Source: an uncultured Subdoligranulum sp. (GTDB taxonomy: Bacteria > Bacillota_A > Clostridia > Oscillospirales > Ruminococcaceae). Taken from it: 5,519 bases of DNA. The notes below the pieces were generated by a model. It saw nothing but the letters and a program-made list of their open reading frames with translations. It was not told the origin of the DNA and ran no database searches. The stretch covers positions 1-5,519 of the forward strand of contig CAAGRN010000017.1 of assembly GCA_900772715.1 (NCBI GenBank). Direction: 5' to 3'. Position numbers and translations under genes: made by a program. This document shows positions 1 to 5,519 of the stretch, piece after piece; the stretch's first letter is position 1, and each line of letters begins with the position of its first letter.

Positions 1-34
1 CTTGAGTTTTTCGCCCTCGGCGGCGCGCATCGCT
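1..34. repeat. 34-bp inverted copy of an internal yicC segment (left arm)
   Basis: These first 34 bases are the exact reverse complement of positions 591-624 inside yicC. The match ends at base 34 (base 35 is G where A would be needed) and is cut on the left by the window edge, so the true repeat could be longer. Read on the minus strand it encodes the same peptide stretch as YicC residues 146-156 (AMRAAEGEKLK). A perfect 34-bp match is far beyond chance in 5.5 kb. The cause is not visible here: a chimeric join at a contig end is likeliest, a real duplication or inversion possible. Confidence 0.9.
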
Positions 35-66
35 GTGTTTAAGCTGTAAAAGAACGCCCTTTTTGC

Positions 67-102
67 TTGCATCTTGCGGGGAAAAATAGTAAAATATATG
101 AT
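67..102 (+). promoter_or_regulatory. Putative sigma-A-type promoter of the yicC operon
   Basis: Two overlapping housekeeping-type promoters can be drawn. One is TTGCAT (67-72), 17 bases, then TAAAAT (90-95). The other is TTGCGG (74-79), 17 bases, then TATGAT (97-102). Both have the ideal 17-base spacer, a good -10 box and a -35 that keeps only the TTG core. The stretch 81-110 is strikingly A/T-rich in a G/C-rich region, as expected for a melting region. Transcription would start roughly at 102-110, giving a leader of about 50 bases. The assignment is by eye only. Confidence 0.6.
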
Positions 103-115
103 ATATATGTGTGCC

Positions 116-131
116 CGGCGGTAAACTGCCG
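116..131 (+). other. Small hairpin in the yicC 5' leader
   Basis: Bases 116-121 (CGGCGG) pair with 126-131 (CTGCCG) around a TAAA loop, giving a six-pair stem with one G-U pair. No T-run follows, so it is not an intrinsic terminator. It would lie at the start of the leader RNA, 11 bases upstream of the Shine-Dalgarno sequence, and could protect the 5' end or influence translation. That role is inference; a stem this short could also be incidental. Confidence 0.4.
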
Positions 132-142
132 AATATGATACC

Positions 143-148
143 GAGGTG
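143..148 (+). promoter_or_regulatory. Ribosome binding site of yicC
   Basis: GAGGTG lies eight bases before the ATG at 157. This supports that start over the in-frame ATG at 169, as does the family's N-terminal pattern (a few residues, then SMTGYGR). Confidence 0.65.
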
Positions 149-156
149 TAAGGCGT

Positions 157-1035
157 ATGGTTTTAAGTATGACCGGTTACGGACGTGCAGGGGCTTTGCT
201 GCACGGTCGAGATATCAAGGTGGAACTGCGCAGCGTCAATGCGCGTTTTTTTGAGTATTCCTCCCGTCTGCCGCGCTCCTGCGCATTTTTGGAGGATAAG
301 CTCAAAAAGCTGGTGGCTGCCAAGGTCAGCCGCGGCAAGGTGGAATTGAGCTTGTCCATCCAGACTGTCACGGCGGCGGATACGGTTGTGTCGGTCAACT
401 GGTCGCTGGCGCAGGGCTACCGCGCCGCGCTGGATTCCCTGATTGAAAAAATGGAACTGAAAAACGACGTCACGGCGGGTATGATCGCCCGTTTCCCCGA
501 GGTCCTGACCCAGACGGCTGCCCCCACCAACGAGGACGAGCTGTGGCAGGACGTGCAGAGCGTGGCGTTGCAGGCGGTCGATGCCTTTGTAGCGATGCGC
601 GCCGCCGAGGGCGAAAAACTCAAGGCGGACGTGGCAGGGCGTCTGGACACCATTGAGGAACTGGTTGCCAAAATCGAGCAGGGAAGTGCCGGGCGCGTGC
701 AGGCGTACAGCGACAAATTGTATGCCCGCCTGCAGGAGCTTTTGGGAGATCGCAATATTGACGAAAGCCGCCTTGTGACCGAGGCTGCCCTTTTTGCCGA
801 CAAGACCGCCATTGACGAGGAAACCGTGCGTCTGCACAGCCATGTGGCGCAGTACCGCGAAATTCTGGCGCTGGACGAGCCGGTGGGGCGCAAGCTGGAC
901 TTCTTAACGCAGGAGCTGAACCGCGAATCCAACACCATCGGCTCCAAGTGTCAGGATGTCGCCATCACCCGGCTGGTCGTCGAGCTGAAATCCGAAATCG
1001 AAAAGATCCGCGAGCAGATCCAGAACATTGAGTAA
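157..1035 (+). CDS. yicC: YicC/YloC family endoribonuclease
   Basis: The 292-residue protein has the full usual length (E. coli YicC is about 287). It begins with the family signature SMTGYGR (residues 4-10), followed by ELRSVNARFFEYSSRLPR (23-40) and SRGKVEL (58-64) of the YicC N-terminal domain. It ends with the highly conserved DUF1732 block GRKLDFLTQELNRESNTIGSK (244-264) and a charged helix that runs to the C-terminus. E. coli YicC and B. subtilis YloC have been reported as cytoplasmic, metal-dependent endoribonucleases; YicC was linked to decay of the small RNA RyhB. The target in this organism is unknown. It is the first gene of the operon, behind a putative promoter, and its TAA overlaps the ribosome binding site of remA. 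Residues 146-156 are encoded by the segment duplicated in inverted form at the window start. Family assignment is firm; physiological role is inferred. Confidence 0.95.
   Translation: MVLSMTGYGRAGALLHGRDIKVELRSVNARFFEYSSRLPRSCAFLEDKLKKLVAAKVSRGKVELSLSIQTVTAADTVVSVNWSLAQGYRAALDSLIEKMELKNDVTAGMIARFPEVLTQTAAPTNEDELWQDVQSVALQAVDAFVAMRAAEGEKLKADVAGRLDTIEELVAKIEQGSAGRVQAYSDKLYARLQELLGDRNIDESRLVTEAALFADKTAIDEETVRLHSHVAQYREILALDEPVGRKLDFLTQELNRESNTIGSKCQDVAITRLVVELKSEIEKIREQIQNIE
591..624. repeat. 34-bp inverted repeat, right arm (inside yicC)
   Basis: This is the partner of the copy at 1-34, in opposite orientation, and covers YicC codons 145 (last base) to 156. It lies in the middle of an intact reading frame and encodes an ordinary YicC stretch (MRAAEGEKLK). 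This arm is therefore the native one and the copy at 1-34 the displaced one. Confidence 0.9.
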
Positions 1036-1044
1036 GGAATCGCT

Positions 1045-1299
1045 ATGAAACTGATCAACATCGGCTTTGGCAATATGGTCAACGGTGACCGCGTTATCGG
1101 CATCGTCAGCCCGGACTCCGCCCCCATCAAGCGTCTGGTGCAGGATGCCCGCGAAAAGGGTGCACTCATCGATGCCTCCTACGGGCGGCGCACACAGGCA
1201 GTCCTGATCATGGACTCGGATCATGTGATATTATCGGGCATTGCGCTGGAAAGTCTGACCGGTCGCTTTGCCCCGGAAGAAGAGGAGAAGAACGTATGA
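1045..1299 (+). CDS. remA: RemA/DUF370 family DNA-binding regulator
   Basis: This 84-residue protein closely follows B. subtilis RemA along its length: INIGFGNMV (4-12), [20 protein letters not shown] (20-39), [19 protein letters not shown] (46-64), then a short acidic tail. RemA is a small oligomeric DNA-binding protein that activates biofilm-matrix and some stress and metabolic genes in B. subtilis. The arginines linked there to DNA binding (R18, R50, R51) correspond here to R16, R48 and R49, all kept. Two neighbouring positions differ from B. subtilis: H to Y before GRR, and R to Q after RRT. The start is supported by AAGGA (1034-1038), which overlaps the yicC stop, six bases before the ATG. 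The gene overlaps gmk by four bases. Its regulon here cannot be read from the window; a matrix role should not be assumed in a gut-type anaerobe. Confidence 0.93.
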   Translation: MKLINIGFGNMVNGDRVIGIVSPDSAPIKRLVQDAREKGALIDASYGRRTQAVLIMDSDHVILSGIALESLTGRFAPEEEEKNV

Positions 1300-1874
1300 A
1301 AGGCGAAAAATACCTGTTTGTCGTGTCCGGTCCGTCCGGCACCGGCAAGGACACCGTGGTGGCAAATCTTTTGAAAAAGCACCCGGAGATCCAGCACACC
1401 GTTTCCGCCACCACCCGCGCCCCGCGTGAGGGCGAGAAGGACGGCATCAACTACCACTTTATGTCCACGGCGGACTTTGAGGACCACCTTGCCCACGACC
1501 AGATCGTGGAGCATACGCAGTATTGCGGCAACTACTACGGCACGCTGCGCAGCGAGATCGAGGGGCGTATGGCGCTGGGCATCCCGGTGATTCTGGTCAT
1601 CGAGGTCGAGGGCGCGGGCAACATCAAAAAGATGTACCCCGGCGCCACCACCATCTTTGTGCTGCCCCCCGATATGGAGGAGCTGGAGCGCCGCCTGCGC
1701 AGCCGCGGCACCGAGAGTGAGGAAACCATCCGCCGCCGTCTGCAGCGCGCCGAAACGGAGATCGCCAACTCGGTCAACTATGACGAGCATATCGTCAACA
1801 ACCAAGTCGAGGCGTGCGCCGACAGCCTGTATTCCATCATCCAATTCAAGCTCAAGCACGGCGCCGCCGAATGA
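1296..1874 (+). CDS. gmk: Guanylate kinase
   Basis: The enzyme transfers phosphate from ATP to GMP, making GDP for GTP, dGTP and (p)ppGpp synthesis in the cytoplasm. The 192 residues are slightly shorter than E. coli Gmk (207). Seen in order: the P-loop [10 protein letters not shown] (11-20); the GMP-binding segment [19 protein letters not shown] (37-55) with S37, R41, R44 and Y53; E72; YYGT (80-83) with Y81 and T83; the core strand VIEVEGAG (101-108); and the lid [18 protein letters not shown] (135-152). All expected GMP contacts are present. The P-loop has Asp (D19) where the classical Walker A motif has Ser or Thr, followed by T20; the layout resembles the GKGT of adenylate kinases, so activity is expected. 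AGAGGAG (1281-1287) lies eight bases before the ATG, which overlaps the remA stop (ATGA). Unlike B. subtilis, no rpoZ follows; the gene overlaps priA directly. Confidence 0.96.
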   Translation: MKGEKYLFVVSGPSGTGKDTVVANLLKKHPEIQHTVSATTRAPREGEKDGINYHFMSTADFEDHLAHDQIVEHTQYCGNYYGTLRSEIEGRMALGIPVILVIEVEGAGNIKKMYPGATTIFVLPPDMEELERRLRSRGTESEETIRRRLQRAETEIANSVNYDEHIVNNQVEACADSLYSIIQFKLKHGAAE

Positions 1875-4132
1875 GCCTGCAGATTGCCCAAGCGGCGGTA
1901 AACGATGCCAACATCCACTTTGACAGGCTGTATTCCTACTGTGTGCCGCCCCGCCTTGCGGGCAGGCTCTGGCCCGGCAGTATGGTGCTGGTACCCTTTG
2001 GGCGTGGCAATAAACCGCGTATGGCGGTCGTTTTGGATGTGCAGGAAATCGAGGACGCGCCCGACAAGCTGAAAACCCTGCTGGATGCCGCACCCGAGGA
2101 AGCCCGCCTGACCCCCGATTTGATGGAGCTGGTGCGTTTTTTGAAGGAGCGCACCTTCTGCACCTGGTTTGAGGCAGTCAAGGCGGTCATACCCTACGGC
2201 GCGCAGTACCGCCCGGCGGTGGAAAACGGGCGTCCGGTGATGCAAAGCCGGCTGACCCGCTCGACCGAGCGGCTGTACACCCTGACCGGCGAGCTGCCCG
2301 CCGCCCCGAAACCCGGACCGCGGCAGCTGGCGGCGGTGCAGGCGCTGCGCCAAGGTCCCCTGACGGCGCGCCAGCTGGACGAGGTGAGCATCTCCAAGTC
2401 CACGCTGGACAGCCTGTGCAAAAAAGGCGTGCTTACGGCGTGCGAGCAGGATAAGGAAATCGACCTGTTCGCCGCCATACCCTTTGACCCCCGCCCCATC
2501 ACCCTTTCGCCGGAGCAGCAAGCGGTTTTCTGGGAGCTGCTGCCGAAACTGGAGGACGCGCAGCCCCACGCGGCGCTGCTGCAGGGGGTCACCGGCAGCG
2601 GCAAGACGATGGTGTTCTTAAAGCTCATCGAGCGCACGCTGGAACTGGGGCGCAAGGCGCTGGTGCTTGTGCCGGAGATCAGCTTAACGCCGCAGATGAT
2701 CCGCCGCTTAAAATCCACCTTCGGCAGCCGGCTGGCGGTGCAGCACTCGGCGCTCAACAATACCGAGCGCCTTCTGCAGTGGCGGCGCATCCAGCAGGGG
2801 AATGCCGATATCGTGGTGGGTACCCGCAGCGCGGTGTTTGCCCCGCTGCAAAATATCGGGCTGATCATTATGGACGAGGAGCAGGAGCATACCTACCAAA
2901 GCGAGTCCGCCCCCCGGTACGATGCCCACGACATCGCCAAAAAGCGCGCTGCGATGGAAAATTCTCTGCTGCTGTTCGCCTCTGCCACGCCGCTGACAGA
3001 AACCTACCACGCCGCGCAATGCGGGCGTTTGCAGCTGGTGCGGCTGCAGCACCGCTACGGCGGCAAACCGCTGCCGCAGGTAGATTTTGTCGATATGCGC
3101 GCGGAGTTGGCGGCGGGCAACCCGCGCGAGGTCAGCGGGCGGCTGGCGCAGGAACTGCAAAAGAACCTCGACCACGGGGAACAAAGCATCCTGCTGCTGA
3201 ACCGGCGCGGCTACCGCACGGTGGCCATGTGTACCGCCTGCGGGCATGTGCTGAAATGCCCGCATTGCAGTGTGCCGCTGGTCTACCATAAGCCCCAACA
3301 GGCGCTGATGTGCCACCATTGCGGGCATACCGTGCAGCCCGCGCCCGCTCTTTGCCCCGACTGCGGCGGCAAGCTGGCGTACAGCGGCTTCGGCACCCAG
3401 CGGGTGGAGGAGGAGCTGTCCCGGCTGCTGCCCGCGGCGCGCATTCTGCGGATGGATCAGGACTCCACCACCAAAAAGAATGCCCACGAAACCATGCTGG
3501 CGCAGTTTGCGCGGCACGACTACGATATCCTGCTGGGTACCCAGATGGTGGCAAAGGGGCTGGATTTTGAAAAGGTTTCGCTGGTCGGTGTTCTGGGCAT
3601 CGACTCGCTGCTGTTCGGGCAGGGGTTCCGCGCGTATGAAAGCGTATTCAGCCTGGTCACGCAGGTCATCGGGCGGGGCGGGCGCGCCGACATCCCCGGG
3701 CGGGCGCTGATCCAGACCACCGTACCCGATCACCCGGTTTTGCAGCTGGCTGCCGCGCAGGATTACGAGGCGTTCTACCGCGAGGAAATTACCTTTCGCA
3801 AATTCGGGCTGTACCCGCCGTTCTGCGCCTTCTGCGTGGTGGGCTTTGTGGGGAACAAGGAACCCGAGGTCCTGACCGCCGCCGTGCGGTTTGGGCAGCT
3901 CTTGGGCGAAACCGCCGCCCAAAATCCCCAGATGCCGCTGCGCATTCTGGGACCCGCACCGATGAACATTGTGATGCTCAACAGCAAATACCGCTACAAG
4001 CTGACTTTGAAATGCCGCAACGACGCACAGTTCCGCGCCGTGATGCGGCAGACACTGGATGCCTACGACAAGGAAAAACTCCCCGCCAAGGCATCGGTGA
4101 TTTTGGACTTCAACTCTGACGGAGATATTTAA
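1871..4132 (+). CDS. priA: Primosomal protein N' (replication restart helicase PriA)
   Basis: PriA recognises stalled or collapsed replication forks, unwinds DNA 3' to 5' and reloads the replicative helicase. The 753 residues fit the family (E. coli 732, B. subtilis about 805). Seen in order: an N-terminal fork-binding domain (about 1-100), Walker A GVTGSGKT (239-246), Walker B DEEQ (335-338), motif III SATP (371-374), the zinc domain with eight cysteines (454, 457, 463, 466, 481, 484, 495, 498), GTQMVAKG (556-563), motif VI QVIGRGGR (598-605), and a C-terminal domain containing YPPF. Two motifs deviate from common forms: DEEQ for DEEH, and GRGGR for GRAGR; both keep the catalytic acids and arginines. 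The frame is open from an ATG at 1814, but the start is placed at 1871: the 19 extra residues are an unrelated Arg-rich stretch inside gmk, and the protein from 1871 ([11 protein letters not shown]) starts as the family does. No clear Shine-Dalgarno precedes it; the ATGA overlap with gmk suggests translational coupling. Confidence 0.96.
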   Translation: MSLQIAQAAVNDANIHFDRLYSYCVPPRLAGRLWPGSMVLVPFGRGNKPRMAVVLDVQEIEDAPDKLKTLLDAAPEEARLTPDLMELVRFLKERTFCTWFEAVKAVIPYGAQYRPAVENGRPVMQSRLTRSTERLYTLTGELPAAPKPGPRQLAAVQALRQGPLTARQLDEVSISKSTLDSLCKKGVLTACEQDKEIDLFAAIPFDPRPITLSPEQQAVFWELLPKLEDAQPHAALLQGVTGSGKTMVFLKLIERTLELGRKALVLVPEISLTPQMIRRLKSTFGSRLAVQHSALNNTERLLQWRRIQQGNADIVVGTRSAVFAPLQNIGLIIMDEEQEHTYQSESAPRYDAHDIAKKRAAMENSLLLFASATPLTETYHAAQCGRLQLVRLQHRYGGKPLPQVDFVDMRAELAAGNPREVSGRLAQELQKNLDHGEQSILLLNRRGYRTVAMCTACGHVLKCPHCSVPLVYHKPQQALMCHHCGHTVQPAPALCPDCGGKLAYSGFGTQRVEEELSRLLPAARILRMDQDSTTKKNAHETMLAQFARHDYDILLGTQMVAKGLDFEKVSLVGVLGIDSLLFGQGFRAYESVFSLVTQVIGRGGRADIPGRALIQTTVPDHPVLQLAAAQDYEAFYREEITFRKFGLYPPFCAFCVVGFVGNKEPEVLTAAVRFGQLLGETAAQNPQMPLRILGPAPMNIVMLNSKYRYKLTLKCRNDAQFRAVMRQTLDAYDKEKLPAKASVILDFNSDGDI

Positions 4133-4135
4133 TTT

Positions 4136-4141
4136 AGGAGG
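4136..4141 (+). promoter_or_regulatory. Strong ribosome binding site of def
   Basis: AGGAGG is a full consensus Shine-Dalgarno core, nine bases before the def ATG at 4151 and just after the priA stop. It is the best-matching site in the window, in contrast to the absence of one before priA. This suggests Def is made at a higher rate, independently of priA translation. Confidence 0.8.
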
Positions 4142-4150
4142 AATCTATTT

Positions 4151-4666
4151 ATGGCACTGCGTACGATTGTGCAGGACGGCGACCCGATCTTGAAAAAGGT
4201 CTGCCGCCCCGTAACCAAATTTGACGACCGTCTGGGCATTTTGCTCGATGATATGAAAGAAACGCTGCTCGACGCCAACGGCTTGGGTCTGGCAGGTCCG
4301 CAGGTGGGTATGATGCGCCGCCTGTTCATCTGCCTGGATGACCGCGATATGCCTGAGGACGTACCTGCCAACTACGAGTACAAGTTTATCGAGTTCATCA
4401 ACCCCGAAATTCTGGAGCTGAGCGACGAAAAGGTCGAGCTGTACGAGGGCTGCCTGTCCTTCCCCGGACACAACGGCGCCATCTCCCGCTCCAAGCACGT
4501 CAAGGTCAAGGCACAGGACCGCCACGGTGAATGGTTTGAGATGGAAGCGGACGATATGCTTGCCCGCTGTATCCAGCACGAGAACAACCATCTGGACGGC
4601 ATCACCATCATGGACTTGGCAGAGCATTTCTATGAGGACGACTACCCCGAAGAAAACGAGGACTGA
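4151..4666 (+). CDS. def: Peptide deformylase
   Basis: This metal-dependent hydrolase removes the N-formyl group from nascent proteins at the ribosome exit. The 171 residues match the usual bacterial length. All three family motifs are present: motif I GLGLAGPQ (44-51), motif II EGCLSFP (99-105) with the metal ligand C101, and motif III QHENNHLDG (142-150) with ligands H143 and H147 and catalytic E144. Two positions deviate from the common consensus: G49 where motif I usually has Ala (GLGLAAPQ), and N146 where HExDH usually has Asp. The metal ligands, E144 and Q51 are intact, so an active enzyme is expected. The protein ends in an acidic tail (EDDYPEENED). The start follows a strong Shine-Dalgarno sequence and the def-fmt pairing is the classic arrangement. 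EGCLS favours the type 1 form over the Gram-positive type 2 (EGCLSV, longer, with insertions), but the subtype was not tested. Confidence 0.96.
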   Translation: MALRTIVQDGDPILKKVCRPVTKFDDRLGILLDDMKETLLDANGLGLAGPQVGMMRRLFICLDDRDMPEDVPANYEYKFIEFINPEILELSDEKVELYEGCLSFPGHNGAISRSKHVKVKAQDRHGEWFEMEADDMLARCIQHENNHLDGITIMDLAEHFYEDDYPEENED

Positions 4667-4670
4667 TTCT

Positions 4671-5519
4671 ATGCGCATCCTTTTTATGGGTACACCCGAT
4701 ATCGCCGCCGACAGCTTAGCAGCCCTGCTGGACGCCGGGCATGAGGTGTGCGCCGTGTTTACCCGCCGCGACAAGCCCGTGGGGCGCAAGCAGATTTTGA
4801 CCGCGCCCCCGGTCAAGCAGCTGGCGCAGCAGCACGATATACCGGTCTACCAGCCCCGCACGCTGCGCGACGGTTCGTCCGATGCATTGATCGGGCAGCT
4901 GGCACCCGATATCATTGTGGTGGTGGCGTATGGCTGCATCATTCCGCCGCAGCTGCTGCATACCGCTAAGTACGGCTGCATCAACCTGCACGTTTCGCTG
5001 CTGCCCAAGTACCGCGGCTCGGCACCCATCCAATGGGCGGTGCTGAACGGCGATGCCGAAACCGGCGTTTCCATTATGCAGCTGGACGAAGGGCTTGACA
5101 CCGGCGATGTGCTGATGGTCGAGCCGGTCGCCATCGACCCCGAGGAAACCAGCGGCGAATTGTTTGACCGCGTCAGCGCCGTGGGCGCCAAGACGTTGGT
5201 GGACGCGCTGGCAAAGATCGAGGCAGGGCAGCTTGCCCCCGTGCCGCAGGATCACAGCAAGGCAACGCTGGCGCCGCCGCTGTCCAAGGACACCGCCCGC
5301 TTTGCCTTTACCGAGGACGCCGCCCACATCCACAACTGGGTGCGCGGTATGAACCCGTGGCCCACCGCGTGGTTTGAGCAGGACGGCAAGCGCATCAAGG
5401 TCAGCGAGTGCCGCCTGGCAGAAAACCCGCAGAACGCCGCGCCCGGCACCGTGCTGGCGTTAAAGCCGCTGACGGTGGCGGCGCAAAACGGCGCGGTGGC
5501 GCTGCTCAGCGTCACGCCC
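4671..5519 (+). CDS. fmt: Methionyl-tRNA formyltransferase (3' end cut by window)
   Basis: The enzyme formylates initiator Met-tRNA using 10-formyl-tetrahydrofolate, supplying the formyl group that Def later removes. The frame is open from the ATG at 4671 to the last base: 283 codons, against about 315 residues in E. coli, so roughly the last 30 are missing. Seen: N-terminal MRILFMGTPDIA (1-12); DKPVGRKQ with APPVKQLA, matching the tRNA-contact loop region; VVAYGCIIP; INLHVSLLPKYRGSAPIQW with catalytic N105 and H107; and GLDTGDVL with catalytic D143 (the E. coli triad is N106, H108, D144). The C-terminal tRNA-binding domain is recognised by HNWVRGMNPWPTAWF. The start is supported by GAGGA (4658-4662), eight bases upstream and inside the end of def; the gap between the genes is four bases. 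The cut is only the window edge, with no sign of a broken gene. Confidence 0.96.
   Translation, partial: MRILFMGTPDIAADSLAALLDAGHEVCAVFTRRDKPVGRKQILTAPPVKQLAQQHDIPVYQPRTLRDGSSDALIGQLAPDIIVVVAYGCIIPPQLLHTAKYGCINLHVSLLPKYRGSAPIQWAVLNGDAETGVSIMQLDEGLDTGDVLMVEPVAIDPEETSGELFDRVSAVGAKTLVDALAKIEAGQLAPVPQDHSKATLAPPLSKDTARFAFTEDAAHIHNWVRGMNPWPTAWFEQDGKRIKVSECRLAENPQNAAPGTVLALKPLTVAAQNGAVALLSVTP

Noticed and set aside
1..29. Divergent second yicC copy starting on the minus strand near base 31
   Set aside because: Only 34 bases match, the putative ATG has no ribosome binding site and the sequence leaves the window. It cannot be told apart from a chimeric contig end, so it is reported as a repeat rather than a gene.
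48..64. Possible terminator of an upstream gene (AAAAG, six bases, CTTTTT)
   Set aside because: The stem is five pairs, four of them A-T, with no G/C core; too weak for an intrinsic terminator.
1814..1870. Upstream extension of priA by 19 residues
   Set aside because: The extension is an Arg/Gln-rich read-through of gmk codons in another frame. The PriA N-terminus aligns from MSLQIAQ, at the ATGA overlap.
1221..2569. Antisense open frames of 290 and 263 codons opposite gmk and the start of priA
   Set aside because: Same compositional effect. They overlap each other and two well-identified genes, and have no family resemblance or convincing ribosome binding site.
2779..3570. Out-of-frame + strand open frames inside priA
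   Set aside because: The translations are Ala/Arg/Gly-rich low-complexity sequence in a shifted frame. priA is uninterrupted and carries all its motifs, so there is no frameshift or nested gene to infer.
2708..3922. Long antisense open frame (404 codons) opposite priA
   Set aside because: It is a shadow of priA: G/C-rich third positions remove stop codons on the opposite strand. The translation has no recognisable domain, is rich in Gln, His, Arg and Gly, and the + strand protein is unambiguous.
4103..4131. Possible internal promoter before def (TTGGAC, 17 bases, TATTTA)
   Set aside because: The start of transcription would fall at about 4138, inside the def Shine-Dalgarno, making a poor leader. 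The A/T patch is just the priA stop and intergenic gap.
4145..4816. Antisense frame of 223 codons opposite def and the start of fmt
   Set aside because: Shadow of def/fmt; no domain recognised and no promoter seen downstream of it on the minus strand.

Overview
This 5.5 kb window holds a compact, single-strand (+) housekeeping operon from a GC-rich member of the Clostridia. Faecalibacterium/Gemmiger/Subdoligranulum-type Oscillospiraceae (Ruminococcaceae) fit best. The assignment rests on gene order, the presence of RemA (DUF370), clostridial-looking protein motifs and a strong G/C bias at third codon positions. It is an inference, not a database match.

Layout: positions 1-156 are non-coding. 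They hold a 34-bp segment that is an exact inverted copy of part of the first gene (1-34), an AT-rich sigma-A-like promoter (about 67-102), a small leader hairpin (116-131) and a Shine-Dalgarno sequence. Then follow yicC (157-1035), remA (1045-1299), gmk (1296-1874), priA (1871-4132), def (4151-4666) and fmt (4671 to beyond the window end; first 283 codons present). Gaps are 9, -4, -4, 18 and 4 bases. There is no internal terminator, so one polycistronic message is likely.

How the genes work together: YicC is an endoribonuclease, RemA a small DNA-binding regulator, Gmk makes GDP from GMP, and PriA restarts collapsed replication forks. Fmt formylates initiator Met-tRNA and Def removes the formyl group from finished proteins. 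The order matches the Bacillus subtilis yloC-remA-gmk-rpoZ-coaBC-priA-def-fmt cluster, except that rpoZ (RNA polymerase omega) and coaBC are missing and gmk runs directly into priA.

I see no mobile element, CRISPR array, tRNA, rRNA or unknown gene system. The most notable observation is the 34-bp inverted repeat between the window's first bases and the middle of yicC. It is most cheaply explained as an assembly or chimeric-read artefact at a contig edge, but should be checked as a possible real inversion or duplication. Smaller points are substitutions in otherwise conserved motifs of Gmk, PriA and Def.
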